41,863 bases of DNA from an uncultured Lentisphaeria bacterium (GTDB lineage Bacteria > Verrucomicrobiota > Lentisphaeria > Victivallales > Victivallaceae): contig CAIKZE010000249.1 in assembly GCA_903831825.1 (NCBI GenBank), forward strand, positions 1 through 41,863, in the 5' to 3' direction. Of the stretch, positions 32,523-41,753 are shown one piece after another (position 1 is the first letter of the stretch; each line of letters opens with the position of its first letter). The position numbers were made by a program, and so were the translations under genes. The notes under the pieces were generated by a model. That model was not told the DNA's origin, ran no database searches, and saw nothing but the letters and a program-made list of their open reading frames with translations.

Positions 32523-35255
32523 TCACTTTTCCTTAACTTCATCTTGCACATGAATGCTGCTCTTTCCGGTCGCAAGAATATTCTCCGGATCAAGACGCCC
32601 ATAGAGCTTTATCAGACTGCCTACAAGTCCCGTCCAGCCGGTCTGATGGCTGGCTCCAAGTCCGGCGCCGTTGTCGCCATGAAAATATTCATAAAACAGA
32701 ATGTTGTCGCGCCAGTACCGGTCGTTCTGGAACACTTCATTCCCGCCGAACACAGGTCTTTTCCCGTCCTTGTTGCGCAGAAAAATTCCGGCAAGGCGGC
32801 TGGAGATTTCCTTGCTTACTTCAAACAAGGTCATGAACTTCCCGGAACCTGTGGGGCATTCGACCTTAAACGAATCCCCGTAAAACATATAATACTGCAC
32901 AAGCGCGCGAATGATCAGTACATTGACCGGCATCCAGACCGGCCCGCGCCAGTTGGAGTTGCCCCCGAACATGCCGCTATTGGATTCTCCCGGCAAATAT
33001 TCCACGCGGAATTCCTGTCCGCCGACATTCATAATATAAGGATTCTTTTCATGATATTTTGAAAGCGCCCGGATGCCGTACGGTCCCAGAAATTCATTTT
33101 CATCCAGCATTCTCGAGAGTACCCGGCGAATCTTGTCGGGATTCAGAAGACCAAGTATCCCTCTTTCCGAATGTCCCAAATGACCAGGCCCCGTCGGATG
33201 AATGTAATCCAGCAGTTCCGGCATTTTGCATACAAGATTCAATGCTATCTTGTATGCCTCAGGATTCCGTTCCCGCTGGTATTTTTCTATGACTGCAACA
33301 GCGCAAAATGGAAGCAGTCCGACCATGGAGCGGACTTTCATCCGTTTTGATTCTCCGTTCGGCAACCTGAGCAGATCATAATAGAATCCATCCTCTTCGT
33401 CCCAGAGGCTGTCGTGTCCTTTACGGTTGATGCCGGCCGCGATCCAGGCGAAATGCTCTAAGAACTTCACTATGAAATCTTCGTATGACTTGTCCACACT
33501 TGCAAGTTCTGAAGCAAGATCAAACATATTTATGCAGAAAAGTGACATCCAGGCGGTTCCGTCCGCCTGCTCGATGTATCCGCCCGTCGGGAGCGGAGAG
33601 CTGCGGTCGAAGACTCCGATGTTGTCAAGCCCCAGAAACCCGCCTTCAAAGACATTCTTGCCGAAACGGTCCTTCCGGTTGACCCACCAGGTAAAGTTAA
33701 GAAGCAACTTTGTAAAACTTCGCTTCAGAAACTCAATATCCCCTTTGCCGGTTCTTTGCTTCTCCTGGTTGTACAGGTACAGGACGGCCCAGGAGTGCAC
33801 TGGCGGATTAACATCGCTGAAATTCCACTCGTATGCCGGCAACTGCCCGTTCGGATGCATATAGTTCTCTCTCAGCATCATGTCCATCTGCTGCTTGGCA
33901 AAAGCGGGATCTATATCTCCAAACGCAATCGCGTGGAACGCCAGATCCCAGGCCGCGTACCAGGGATATTCCCATTTGTCCGGCATGGAAATTACATCGT
34001 CGTTCGACATGTGGAACCATTCTTTGTTCCGCCAGGCTTTTCCTTTCTGGGACAAGGGGTCTATATCATGCTCCTTGAGCCATTTTACACCGTCGAAACA
34101 ATAGTACTGCTTCGACCACAGCATGCCGGCGAACGCCTGACGCATCACCAGCGCTTCGTCCGCCGTGAGTTTCGAAGGCGTCATATTCTTATAGAACTCA
34201 TCGGCCTCCTTAATCCTCATACTGAAGATTTCATCGAATTTTGTGCCAAACGGAGATTCGCTGTCTTCAACCTTGCTCTTTTGGGATTTTTCCGGAGCAA
34301 CATCGTTCAGTCTCAGACAGACCGTCTTGCTTTTACCCGCTTCTATACTCAGTTTGAAGCAGGCGCACGCTTTCGTGCCTGTCTTCGCCGGGTTCACCGC
34401 ACCAAGGCTTTCCTGGACAATGTAGTTATTTATCCCGTCCTTTACATATGGTGTCCTGTTCGGCATGCCGAACAGCCGCGCCGTATTCGTTTCGTTCTCG
34501 GTAAACAACATTTCATCGGGCCCGTTGCAGTAGAGATAGCGTGTTCCCAAATCCTGGTGTACAGCCTCAACAACATTCTCGCCCATCTGCCGGAGTACAG
34601 GTTTCTCCGCTCCCGTAGCCCATGACCAGGAGTTCCGGAACCAGAGCGTGGGAAGAATGTCTAATGACGCATCCTCCGGGCCGCGATTGAATGCGGTTAT
34701 CCTTATCAGGATATCCTCGGCAGACGCTTTCGCATATTCGACAAAGACATCAAAATATCTGCTCTCGTTGAAAATTCCCGTTTCCATCAACTCATATTCC
34801 CACTCGTTACGGCTGCGGCTCTTGCCGCCATTAACAAGCTGATCGTAAGGATAAGCGCTATGCGGATACTTGTATAGATACTTCATATAGGAATGGGTAG
34901 GGGTGCTGTCCAGATAGAAATAGTACTCTTTTACATCCTCGCCATGATTCCCTTCGGTATTATCGAAGCCGAACGCGCGCTCTTTGATGATCGGATCATT
35001 GCCGTTCCACAACGCCAGACAGAAACAGAGCTTCTGCTTGTCGTCCGAAATGCCTGCAAGTCCGTCTTCTCCCCAGCGATATGCCCGCGAACGAGCCTGA
35101 TCATGCGTAAAGTAAACCCAGGAATTGCCGTTGTCGCTGTAGTCCTCGCGAACCGTACCCCACTGCCTCTCGCTTAGGTATGGCCCCCATTTCTTCCACG
35201 ACGCCTTTTTTTCGCGATCTTCAATAAGACGGATTTGTTCAGCATTGGTTTCCAT
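32523..35255 (-). CDS. GH63-like glucosidase (MGH1-type)
   Basis: A large cytoplasmic glycosidase of about 910 residues with an N-terminal beta domain and a C-terminal (alpha/alpha)6 barrel. Landmarks are WGPYLSERQWGTVREDYS at the start, PAYEWNFSDVNPPVHSWA, FLGLDNIGVFDR and NWRGPVWMPVN, typical of GH63-related glucosidases annotated as MGH1-like. Related enzymes act on alpha-glucosides or glucosyl/mannosylglycerate. No signal peptide is seen. I start at 35255 because an AGGGGGAAG site precedes it and a candidate promoter lies between it and the next upstream ATG at 35336, which would leave that codon untranscribed. Divergent from the GH13 gene. Confidence 0.85.
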   Translation of the reverse strand: METNAEQIRLIEDREKKASWKKWGPYLSERQWGTVREDYSDNGNSWVYFTHDQARSRAYRWGEDGLAGISDDKQKLCFCLALWNGNDPIIKERAFGFDNTEGNHGEDVKEYYFYLDSTPTHSYMKYLYKYPHSAYPYDQLVNGGKSRSRNEWEYELMETGIFNESRYFDVFVEYAKASAEDILIRITAFNRGPEDASLDILPTLWFRNSWSWATGAEKPVLRQMGENVVEAVHQDLGTRYLYCNGPDEMLFTENETNTARLFGMPNRTPYVKDGINNYIVQESLGAVNPAKTGTKACACFKLSIEAGKSKTVCLRLNDVAPEKSQKSKVEDSESPFGTKFDEIFSMRIKEADEFYKNMTPSKLTADEALVMRQAFAGMLWSKQYYCFDGVKWLKEHDIDPLSQKGKAWRNKEWFHMSNDDVISMPDKWEYPWYAAWDLAFHAIAFGDIDPAFAKQQMDMMLRENYMHPNGQLPAYEWNFSDVNPPVHSWAVLYLYNQEKQRTGKGDIEFLKRSFTKLLLNFTWWVNRKDRFGKNVFEGGFLGLDNIGVFDRSSPLPTGGYIEQADGTAWMSLFCINMFDLASELASVDKSYEDFIVKFLEHFAWIAAGINRKGHDSLWDEEDGFYYDLLRLPNGESKRMKVRSMVGLLPFCAVAVIEKYQRERNPEAYKIALNLVCKMPELLDYIHPTGPGHLGHSERGILGLLNPDKIRRVLSRMLDENEFLGPYGIRALSKYHEKNPYIMNVGGQEFRVEYLPGESNSGMFGGNSNWRGPVWMPVNVLIIRALVQYYMFYGDSFKVECPTGSGKFMTLFEVSKEISSRLAGIFLRNKDGKRPVFGGNEVFQNDRYWRDNILFYEYFHGDNGAGLGASHQTGWTGLVGSLIKLYGRLDPENILATGKSSIHVQDEVKEK

Positions 35256-35283
35256 AGCTTCCCCCTCCCCGTTCTGATAGAAT

Positions 35284-35336
35284 TTGCAATTTCTGCTTGA
35301 ATGATTAATATTAACATTGATATCAAAAATTTTCAA
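35284..35336. promoter_or_regulatory. Overlapping divergent promoters of the GH63-like and GH13 genes
   Basis: Minus strand: TTGAAA (35331-35336) and TAATAT (35308-35313), spacing 17. Plus strand: TTGCAA (35284-35289) and TAATAT (35306-35311), spacing 16. The two -10 boxes overlap, so the genes would be jointly controlled. Predicted by eye. Confidence 0.4.
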
Positions 35337-35353
35337 ACTGAAAATGAATAATT

Positions 35354-36838
35354 ATGAAATCATGGCCGAAATATCCTGTCATCTATGAAATCAATACTTG
35401 CATCTGGCTGCACGAACTCAGCCGGAAACATCAGAGACTGATCACGCTTGGAACTATTCCAGCCGCGGAGTGGGATTGCCTTGGCTCGCTGGGTATTGAT
35501 GCAGTCTGGTTTATGGGCGTATGGGAGCGAAGCCCGGCAGGGAAAAAAATAGCGATCGGCAACAGCAAGCTCATGTCAGAGTTTAAAACCGTTCTGCCCG
35601 ACTTCAGCGGGAATGCTCTTGCCGGCTCGGCATACTGCGTCAAAAACTACGTTGTTGACAGGAAAATCGGCGGGCCGGAAGAGCTTGCCTGTGCAAGGGA
35701 AATGCTCACCCGGCGCGGCATCCGCCTGATTCTTGATTTTGTACCCAACCATGTCGCGCCCGACCATCAATGGGTGACGAGTCATCCGGAATATTTCATT
35801 CGCGGGTCGGAAGAGGATATTAAGAGAGATCCTTCATCTTTTATGAAGCTTGGAAATAATATCATCGCATTGGGACGTGATCCGTATTTCCCGGCATGGC
35901 CGGACGTACTCCAGCTTAATGCATTCAGCAGCGGACTGAGAAAGGCAGTGATGGAGACGATGTCTGAAATAGCGGAACAGTGCGATGGAGTCCGCTGCGA
36001 CATGGCAATGCTGATGATGAACAGGATATTCGGGATGACCTGGAATGCACTGGCGGAAGAAAAGCCTTCCGATGACTACTGGACAACTCTCATTACAGGC
36101 ATTAAAAATAAATTTCCCGGCTTCCTTTTCATCGCCGAAGCATACTGGAATCTTGAATGGGAACTCCAGCAGCAGGGGTTTGACTTCTGCTATGATAAGT
36201 CTCTATATGACCGGCTGGAGCGCGATGACGCGGAAAATATACGGCTCCATCTTCTCGCTGACATAAAATATCAGGACAGGCTGATCCGTTTCATTGAAAA
36301 TCATGACGAGCCTCGCGCAGCAAGTTCATTCTCCCTTGAAAAAGAAAAAATGGCGGCAGTCATCATCTCAACGCTGCCCGGCGCCCGGCTTTTCCATGAA
36401 GGACAGTTGGAGGGACTCAAAACAAGAATTCCTGTTTTCCTCAACAGACGGCCTGACGAGAACATTGACAAACTCTCCGGCCTGCAATCCTTTTACTTTA
36501 AGCTTCTTGCCGAAATTGACAATGATGTTTTCCGGAACGGAATATGGCAGCTTTGTGAAGTTCACGGCTGGCCTGAAAACGGCAGTTGCAGAAATCTGTT
36601 AGCCTGGATATGGCAAAAGGGTGAAAACCGCTATCTGATCATCATCAACTTCAGCAGCGCTGCTTCGCAGGGAATGGTAAAAGTTCCCTGGAATGATCTT
36701 TGCGGAAGAACGCTGCGCTTGAATGACGTTTTTACCGGCATCGCCTATGAACGCATTGGAAATGAAATGGCAAATAATGGTCTTTATGCGGATATCAAGC
36801 CGTGGAACTGTCATTTCTTCAGAGTAAAGATGGACTGA
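35354..36838 (+). CDS. GH13 alpha-amylase-family glycosidase
   Basis: A 494-residue alpha-amylase superfamily protein acting on alpha-glucans, oligosaccharides or sucrose-like glucosides. The GH13 catalytic triad is complete: nucleophile D216 (DGVRCDMAML), acid/base E262 (FLFIAEAYW) and D318 (FIENHDEPR), plus LILDFVPNHVAPDH for conserved region I. There is no signal peptide, so it is probably cytoplasmic. The N-terminus YEINTCIWL fits closely the start of the barrel. No strong ribosome binding site precedes the ATG at 35354. Paired head-to-head with the GH63-like glucosidase, suggesting one intracellular alpha-glucoside pathway. The exact GH13 subfamily is not clear. Confidence 0.88.
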   Translation: MKSWPKYPVIYEINTCIWLHELSRKHQRLITLGTIPAAEWDCLGSLGIDAVWFMGVWERSPAGKKIAIGNSKLMSEFKTVLPDFSGNALAGSAYCVKNYVVDRKIGGPEELACAREMLTRRGIRLILDFVPNHVAPDHQWVTSHPEYFIRGSEEDIKRDPSSFMKLGNNIIALGRDPYFPAWPDVLQLNAFSSGLRKAVMETMSEIAEQCDGVRCDMAMLMMNRIFGMTWNALAEEKPSDDYWTTLITGIKNKFPGFLFIAEAYWNLEWELQQQGFDFCYDKSLYDRLERDDAENIRLHLLADIKYQDRLIRFIENHDEPRAASSFSLEKEKMAAVIISTLPGARLFHEGQLEGLKTRIPVFLNRRPDENIDKLSGLQSFYFKLLAEIDNDVFRNGIWQLCEVHGWPENGSCRNLLAWIWQKGENRYLIIINFSSAASQGMVKVPWNDLCGRTLRLNDVFTGIAYERIGNEMANNGLYADIKPWNCHFFRVKMD

Positions 36839-36896
36839 CATCCGACAATGCCAACCACATTTCTTATACATAAAGAGATTCTGAAACGAAAATTAC

Positions 36897-36945
36897 TTGA
36901 CATAAGCAAACAAATGTTTTATAATAATGTTTGAAACACTTGTTT
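36897..36945 (+). promoter_or_regulatory. Consensus sigma-70 promoter with two palindromic operator candidates
   Basis: TTGACA (36897-36902), a 17-bp spacer and TATAAT (36920-36925) match the sigma-70 consensus exactly. AAACA-AA-TGTTT (36908-36919) fills the spacer and AAACA-CT-TGTTT (36934-36945) covers the expected start site; their starts are 26 bp apart. The placing suits repression by the TetR protein encoded just downstream. Confidence 0.75.
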
Positions 36946-36967
36946 TAAATTAGCGGAGAAATTGGCT

Positions 36968-37558
36968 ATGGACCGTAAAGATAAAATACTCCATGCGGCG
37001 ATAGACGAATTTACGGACAAAGGCTATCACCGCGCCACAGTCAGGGATATCTGCAACAAAGCCAAAGCCAATCTGGCGGCAATAAATTATTATTTCGGCG
37101 GCAAGGAAGCGCTGTACCGCGAAATAATCGAGTCTGTGTTTAACATTCCCGATCCGTTTGATCTGGTTGTAAAGGACCGGACGTATGAAATGAAACCCGA
37201 GGAATATCTGCTGCACTGGATTGAATCATTCCTGAAATGCACCTCTTCCGAAAATCCTTTGTACAAATATCGTTACAAGATCATCATCCACGAAATGGTT
37301 TCTCCGTCGCCGCTGCTTCCGGAAATCATGGAACACAAAATGCTCCCCCGGCTTGCCAAACTTAAAGAAATTGTGAAAAAACTGAAAGGCAGCCAGACCC
37401 CGGATGACGAAATCAACGCATTATGCATGTTAACCATCGGGCAATGCATTTATTTTTTTAACAAGCCGATGGTGGAAGGATTTACCGGGCAAAAAGATTT
37501 TGTCGATAAAAACATCAAATTAATCGCCGGAAAGATCATTAAAACGCTTACAAGTTGA
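36968..37558 (+). CDS. TetR-family regulator, CecR/YbiH-like
   Basis: A 196-residue regulator. Residues 5-50 form the TetR DNA-binding domain (ILHAAIDEFTDKGYHRATVRDIC, then NLAAINYYFGGKEALYREI). The C-terminal part resembles the CecR/YbiH group (DUF1956), which controls the ybhGFSR exporter in E. coli, and the same kind of genes follow here. The ATG at 36968 has GGAG nine bases upstream; the TTG at 36962 is not needed. It is first in the operon and lies behind a consensus promoter with two operator candidates, so it probably represses itself and the exporter. The ligand is unknown. Confidence 0.9.
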   Translation: MDRKDKILHAAIDEFTDKGYHRATVRDICNKAKANLAAINYYFGGKEALYREIIESVFNIPDPFDLVVKDRTYEMKPEEYLLHWIESFLKCTSSENPLYKYRYKIIIHEMVSPSPLLPEIMEHKMLPRLAKLKEIVKKLKGSQTPDDEINALCMLTIGQCIYFFNKPMVEGFTGQKDFVDKNIKLIAGKIIKTLTS

Positions 37559-37567
37559 GAATCATAC

Positions 37568-38575
37568 ATGAAACGTACTTTTAAAATCGCACAACTTTGG
37601 ACAACTGAACTGCTGCTTGCCGGAGTCGCTGTCGCAGTTATGCTGACGGTCACCGGCTGCAGTCGCCCGCCGGAAGGCTTTCAGGGATATGTCGAAGCGG
37701 ATATGGTTTACATTTCACCGGTGCTTGGCGGCAGGCTGGAGAAAATATACATTAACCGTGGCGATTTCGTGAAGAAAGGCGCTAAGCTCTTCGATCTGGA
37801 CAGTATCGAATATGCGGCGGCCGTTGCCGAAGCCGAAGCGAATCTGCGAAAAGTCAAATCCGATTTGAATGATCTGCTAAAAGGAGCCAGGCCGGAGGAG
37901 ATCGAAGCAATGAAAGATAGAATTTCAAAACTCGAGGCAATCTGCAAGCTGGCCAAAATTGTTCATGACAGAAACATTTTACTTTTTGAAAAGAACATTA
38001 TTGCCACCAAGGATTATGATACGTCCATGTGGCTTCAGATACAGAACCAGTGGGATCTCGCCGAGTCAAAACATAATCTGATCATAGCGCAGCTTCCCGC
38101 CCGCCAAGACCGGGTAATATCAGCTCAAGAAGCGATAAAAGCTGCCGAAAACACGCTTGCCGGAGCAAAATGGCGGCTGGAACAGCGTTTCGTCAGTGCG
38201 AATCAGGACGCTTTTGTATTTGATACCGTCATGCACAATGGAGAATATGCAGCAGCCGGAACTACTGTCATAATGCTGATTCCGCCGGAAAATATGAAAG
38301 TAAGATTTTTCGTGCCTTATCCCGATATGCAGAAAATCCATCCCGGCGATAAAATTGAATTCTATCCGGACGGCAGTGTGGAAAGATATCAGGCAAAGGT
38401 CGCCAATATTTGCTTAAAGCCGGAATATACCCCGCCTGTGATTTACAGTCGGGACAGCAACTCAAAACTGGTATTCATGATTGAAGCGGATGTTGATCCG
38501 CAATGCGCCTTTAAAGTAAATGCCGGAATGCCGGTGACCGTAAAACTGTTAAATGCCGGGAAAAATGAACTCTGA
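37568..38575 (+). CDS. HlyD/YbhG-like membrane fusion lipoprotein
   Basis: A 335-residue periplasmic adaptor. The N-terminus ends in a possible lipobox TVTGC (C31). The first lipoyl half GYVEADMVYISPVLGGRLEKIYI, a helical hairpin (about 75-205) with the LLKGARPEEIEAMKD stretch typical of YbhG, and the beta-barrel part FFVPYPDMQKIHPGDKIEFYPDG are present. Such adaptors join an inner-membrane ABC transporter to outer-membrane export. It follows the TetR gene by 9 bp and overlaps the ATPase gene start. No outer-membrane TolC-like gene is in this window. Confidence 0.88.
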   Translation: MKRTFKIAQLWTTELLLAGVAVAVMLTVTGCSRPPEGFQGYVEADMVYISPVLGGRLEKIYINRGDFVKKGAKLFDLDSIEYAAAVAEAEANLRKVKSDLNDLLKGARPEEIEAMKDRISKLEAICKLAKIVHDRNILLFEKNIIATKDYDTSMWLQIQNQWDLAESKHNLIIAQLPARQDRVISAQEAIKAAENTLAGAKWRLEQRFVSANQDAFVFDTVMHNGEYAAAGTTVIMLIPPENMKVRFFVPYPDMQKIHPGDKIEFYPDGSVERYQAKVANICLKPEYTPPVIYSRDSNSKLVFMIEADVDPQCAFKVNAGMPVTVKLLNAGKNEL

Positions 38576-39518
38576 ACCCACAGCCGGAACCGTGAAAACT
38601 GATTTTGCCATCGACGTTTCCAATGTAACTAAAAGTTTCAGCGGAAAAGTCGTTGTCAACAGCCTCTCCATGCAGGTTAAAAAAGGCGAAATATATGGTT
38701 TCCTGGGGCCCAACGGCAGCGGCAAAACCACGTTCATCCGGATACTCTGCGGCCTGCTGACGCCGGATTCCGCCTCCGGTACCTGCCTGGGCCTGGACAT
38801 TCTTAAAGAACAAGATGCCATCAAACGACGGGTTGGTTACATGACCCAGAGATTCAGCTTGTACGAAGAACTTACCGTTACGGAAAACATCGAACTTATC
38901 GCCAGGCTGTACAATGTTCCGGAACGAAAAAAAGCGGTGAGAGAGATTATCGAAACAACCGGCTTCGGCGGACGCGAAAAGCAGTTGGCAGGCACTCTCT
39001 CCGGCGGCTGGAAACAGCGGCTGTCGCTGGCGGCCTGCCTGGTGCATAAGCCGGAATTGCTGCTGCTGGACGAACCAACTGCCGGAGTTGACCCCAAAGC
39101 CCGGCGCGACTTCTGGGAGGAAATACATAATTTTGCGAATGCCGGAATTACCACTTTGGTTTCAACTCATTACATGGATGAGGCGGAACGCTGCCACCGT
39201 CTCGCCTACATCGCTTATGGTGACTTGCTGGCTAAAGGAACAATCCAGGAGGTTGTTGATGGTTCCGGCCTGTCAACCTGGATCGTGACCGGCGGCAATC
39301 TCGGCGCGCTTTCCGTCGAACTGAGGAAATCCGGGACCATCGAACAAATCGTGGTATTCGGCGACTCGCTGCATCTGACCGGTTCCGATCCGGAACAGTT
39401 GGAGAAAGCGATCGAACCTTACCGCAGCCGTCCTGATTATTACTGGAAGCGTTCCAGATCAGGCATTGAAGACGTGTTTATTTATCTTACTGAAAAGAAA
39501 GCCAGGGACAATTACTGA
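38565..39518 (+). CDS. ABC transporter ATP-binding subunit (YbhF-like, single domain)
   Basis: A 317-residue ATPase powering the exporter. It has Walker A GPNGSGKT (48-55), Q95 in the Q-loop, signature LSGGWKQRLS (145-154), Walker B LLLLDE (165-170) and the switch H201. A C-terminal tail follows (FIYLTEKKARDNY). E. coli YbhF carries two such domains; this one has a single domain and must dimerise. The ATG at 38565 has CGGGA before it and overlaps the hlyD-like gene by 11 bases; an ATG at 38553 is also in frame. Confidence 0.93.
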   Translation: MNSEPTAGTVKTDFAIDVSNVTKSFSGKVVVNSLSMQVKKGEIYGFLGPNGSGKTTFIRILCGLLTPDSASGTCLGLDILKEQDAIKRRVGYMTQRFSLYEELTVTENIELIARLYNVPERKKAVREIIETTGFGGREKQLAGTLSGGWKQRLSLAACLVHKPELLLLDEPTAGVDPKARRDFWEEIHNFANAGITTLVSTHYMDEAERCHRLAYIAYGDLLAKGTIQEVVDGSGLSTWIVTGGNLGALSVELRKSGTIEQIVVFGDSLHLTGSDPEQLEKAIEPYRSRPDYYWKRSRSGIEDVFIYLTEKKARDNY

Positions 39519-40654
39519 TGAAAATATTCACAGGCTTTTCATTCAAACGTTTCGCGGCGGTAGTGATTAAGGAATTTATCCAGATGCGCCGCGACCGGAT
39601 GACTTTTGCCATGATGATCGGAATTCCGGTCATCCAACTGGTAATTTTCGGTTATGTCATCAATAGCAATCCCAAATTTCTGCCGACCGCCATTGTCTGT
39701 GCCGATCACAGCCCGTTTTCCCGATCCATCATTTCGGCCATGCGAACCAGCGAATATTTCAGCATCGCACAAGAGGTTGACTCTGAACAGCAGGCGGCGG
39801 ATATGCTGCGAAGGTCGGAAGTCCAGTTTGTGCTTTCTTTTCCGGAAAATTTCTCAAGGGAACTGGTCAAAGGCCAGCGCCCCCAACTGCTGCTTGAACT
39901 GGATGCCGCCGACCCCGCCACTGTAGCCTATGCGGTCGCCGCGGTTGAAGGCCTGGTCGACAGCGCGCTGCAAAAAGATTTCAAAGGAGCGCTGCGCCGT
40001 CCGCCTGACAGCCTGGTGGACATCCGCATCCACCGCTGTTTCAATCCGGAAATAAAAACCCAAATCAACATTGTCCCCGGCTTGCTGGGAGTTATTCTGA
40101 CCATGACTATGGTTTTTATCACTTCGCTGGCTGTAACCCGGGAAAAAGAGCGCGGCACCATGGAAACCCTGCTGTCAACACCGGTCAAACCGCTGGAGGT
40201 GATGACCGGCAAAATCGTCCCTTATATCCTGGTCGGATATATTCAAATTACGCTGGTGCTGGGACTTGCGGAGACATTATTTGATATCGACATCAACGGC
40301 TCAATTCTGCTGCTTTATCTGACTGCTTTTTTCTTTATCACGGCCAATCTGGCAGTCGGTGTGACCATTTCGACGCTGGCGAAAAACCAGCTCCAGGCGG
40401 TGCAGATGTCGGTCTTTTTCTTTCTGCCGTCACTCCTGCTTTCCGGCTTCATGTTTCCGTTTCGCGGCATGCCGGAATGGGCGCAATGGATAGGGAATGT
40501 TCTTCCCTTGACCCATTTCCTGGTTATTGTCCGCGGCATCATATTGCGGGGAGCGGATTTCATGGATTTCGCCGGACACTTCCTGGCACTGAGCATCTTT
40601 CTGGTGGCGGTCATCATCATCGGTCTGCTCAGATATCGCAAAACTCTGGATTAA
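39518..40654 (+). CDS. ABC-2 type permease (YbhS-like)
   Basis: A 378-residue inner-membrane permease of the ABC-2 family: one N-terminal helix (MIGIPVIQLVIFGYVI), a large periplasmic loop of about 140 residues, then five helices including the VTREKERGTMETLLSTPVKP coupling stretch. It overlaps the ATPase stop codon by one base (TGATG), a sign of translational coupling. E. coli has two permeases (YbhS and YbhR); here only one follows before the convergent gene, so a homodimer is likely. The substrate is unknown; relatives handle drugs or cations. Confidence 0.9.
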   Translation: MKIFTGFSFKRFAAVVIKEFIQMRRDRMTFAMMIGIPVIQLVIFGYVINSNPKFLPTAIVCADHSPFSRSIISAMRTSEYFSIAQEVDSEQQAADMLRRSEVQFVLSFPENFSRELVKGQRPQLLLELDAADPATVAYAVAAVEGLVDSALQKDFKGALRRPPDSLVDIRIHRCFNPEIKTQINIVPGLLGVILTMTMVFITSLAVTREKERGTMETLLSTPVKPLEVMTGKIVPYILVGYIQITLVLGLAETLFDIDINGSILLLYLTAFFFITANLAVGVTISTLAKNQLQAVQMSVFFFLPSLLLSGFMFPFRGMPEWAQWIGNVLPLTHFLVIVRGIILRGADFMDFAGHFLALSIFLVAVIIIGLLRYRKTLD

Positions 40655-40696
40655 ACCCATTGGATTTAAAAAATGAATTCTTTGCTTTTGTTCATC

Positions 40697-41473
40697 CTAT
40701 TTGATCCAGCCCTCTTCTTTGAATCTGTTCCGGAGTTGGTTCGCGATTTCTTTGGCGGTCGATTTGGCCAGTCCCTCAACTTTGCTGTTGCCGCTGATCT
40801 CCCCGTAACCTTTTACTACTCCGCCAACGATGAGTCCGGCCGGATTGGCGTTGGCAATCATGCTGACAGCTCCCACCGTCCCGCCGGGTGATTTACTGCC
40901 TACTGACTTTATTTTGCCGGAACCAAGTTTGCGCAAGCCTTTGGCGGTCATCTGATAGCCTTCGACAACTGTATCCAATTCGGAGGCGCCGTAGCCAAAT
41001 CCTACGACGACGCGCTTGGCGGCGTCACCCTGGGATACTGACACGAGATATCCACGAAGGACAATGTCATTGATCTGCGGTTTAGTTTGCGGCAAAGCCT
41101 TCTCGGCAGTAAGTCCCATGTCGCAAATCTGCTGGACCAATTGTGACGCTATGCTTGCGCCCAGTTGACGACCGGTTTTGACTTCCTCGGGAGTCGGGGT
41201 GGCGGGTTTCCCGGCAGTCTGGCCGGCGAGAGCGGAATACTTCGGCACCTCCGCGGGATTGGCAACGAAGTCATATATCAGAATCTTCGCCGGACGCGGG
41301 AGCTTTTCGGTCACGAGTCTCTCGCGGCTGACAACCTCGGTTGAAGCGCAGCCTGCGGCCAGGATTAAAGAGATCAGACAAGCTGCTATCGCTGGCAGTT
41401 TTTTTCGAAATGACGAGGCCGTGTCGAGTGTAGCCACATTGTCCAATGTATTATGACCGGTTAGATCGTTCAT
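40697..41473 (-). CDS. DUF4410-like lipoprotein
   Basis: A 258-residue lipoprotein with a long n-region, a hydrophobic core and lipobox LAAGC (C42). The mature part begins with a strand AKILIYDFVANPAEV, followed by a segment RQLGASIASQLVQQI and VLRGYLVSVSQGDAAKRVVVGFGYGASELDT, which resembles the DUF4410 family. A glycine/alanine-rich stretch (VGAVSMIANANPAGLIVGGVVKGYG) may pack against a membrane. AAGGAG precedes the ATG at good spacing. The function of DUF4410 is unknown. It converges on the exporter genes with no terminator visible in the 42-bp gap. Confidence 0.78.
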   Translation of the reverse strand: MNDLTGHNTLDNVATLDTASSFRKKLPAIAACLISLILAAGCASTEVVSRERLVTEKLPRPAKILIYDFVANPAEVPKYSALAGQTAGKPATPTPEEVKTGRQLGASIASQLVQQICDMGLTAEKALPQTKPQINDIVLRGYLVSVSQGDAAKRVVVGFGYGASELDTVVEGYQMTAKGLRKLGSGKIKSVGSKSPGGTVGAVSMIANANPAGLIVGGVVKGYGEISGNSKVEGLAKSTAKEIANQLRNRFKEEGWIK

Positions 41474-41544
41474 GGTTGATTCTCCTTTTTGTTGTGAGTA
41501 TATTTTTAATGACGGTTAAATCATTTTTATCTACCATAAAACTG

Positions 41545-41573
41545 ATAATATATTTGGCCCCCCGCATAAACAA
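41545..41573 (-). promoter_or_regulatory. Candidate promoter of the DUF4410-like gene
   Basis: On the minus strand TTGTTT (41568-41573) and TATTAT (41545-41550) lie 17 bp apart, giving a leader of about 65 bases to the ATG at 41473. Confidence 0.4.
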
Positions 41574-41729
41574 TGGCAATTCTCATTTTTGAATATATAA
41601 ATATAATAACTCTGCCGCTAAAATATTACAACATGAAAATTCAAAAAAACAAGGCAAGCTTAAACAGAACTATGTTCCGGGTTAAATCACACTTCCGGCG
41701 GATAAGCATTTGTGGGGAAAAAATATATT

Positions 41730-41742
41730 GCCAAAATTTGGC
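41730..41742. repeat. Short perfect palindrome
   Basis: GCCAAA-A-TTTGGC, a 6+1+6 perfect inverted repeat in the AT-rich gap at the right end. It could be a protein-binding site; nothing else supports it. Confidence 0.35.
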
Positions 41743-41753
41743 ATGTTTCAAAA

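Noticed and set aside
33756-34625. Long plus-strand open frame opposite the GH63-like gene
   Set aside because: It is antisense to a clear glycosidase, with no ribosome binding site or recognisable motif.
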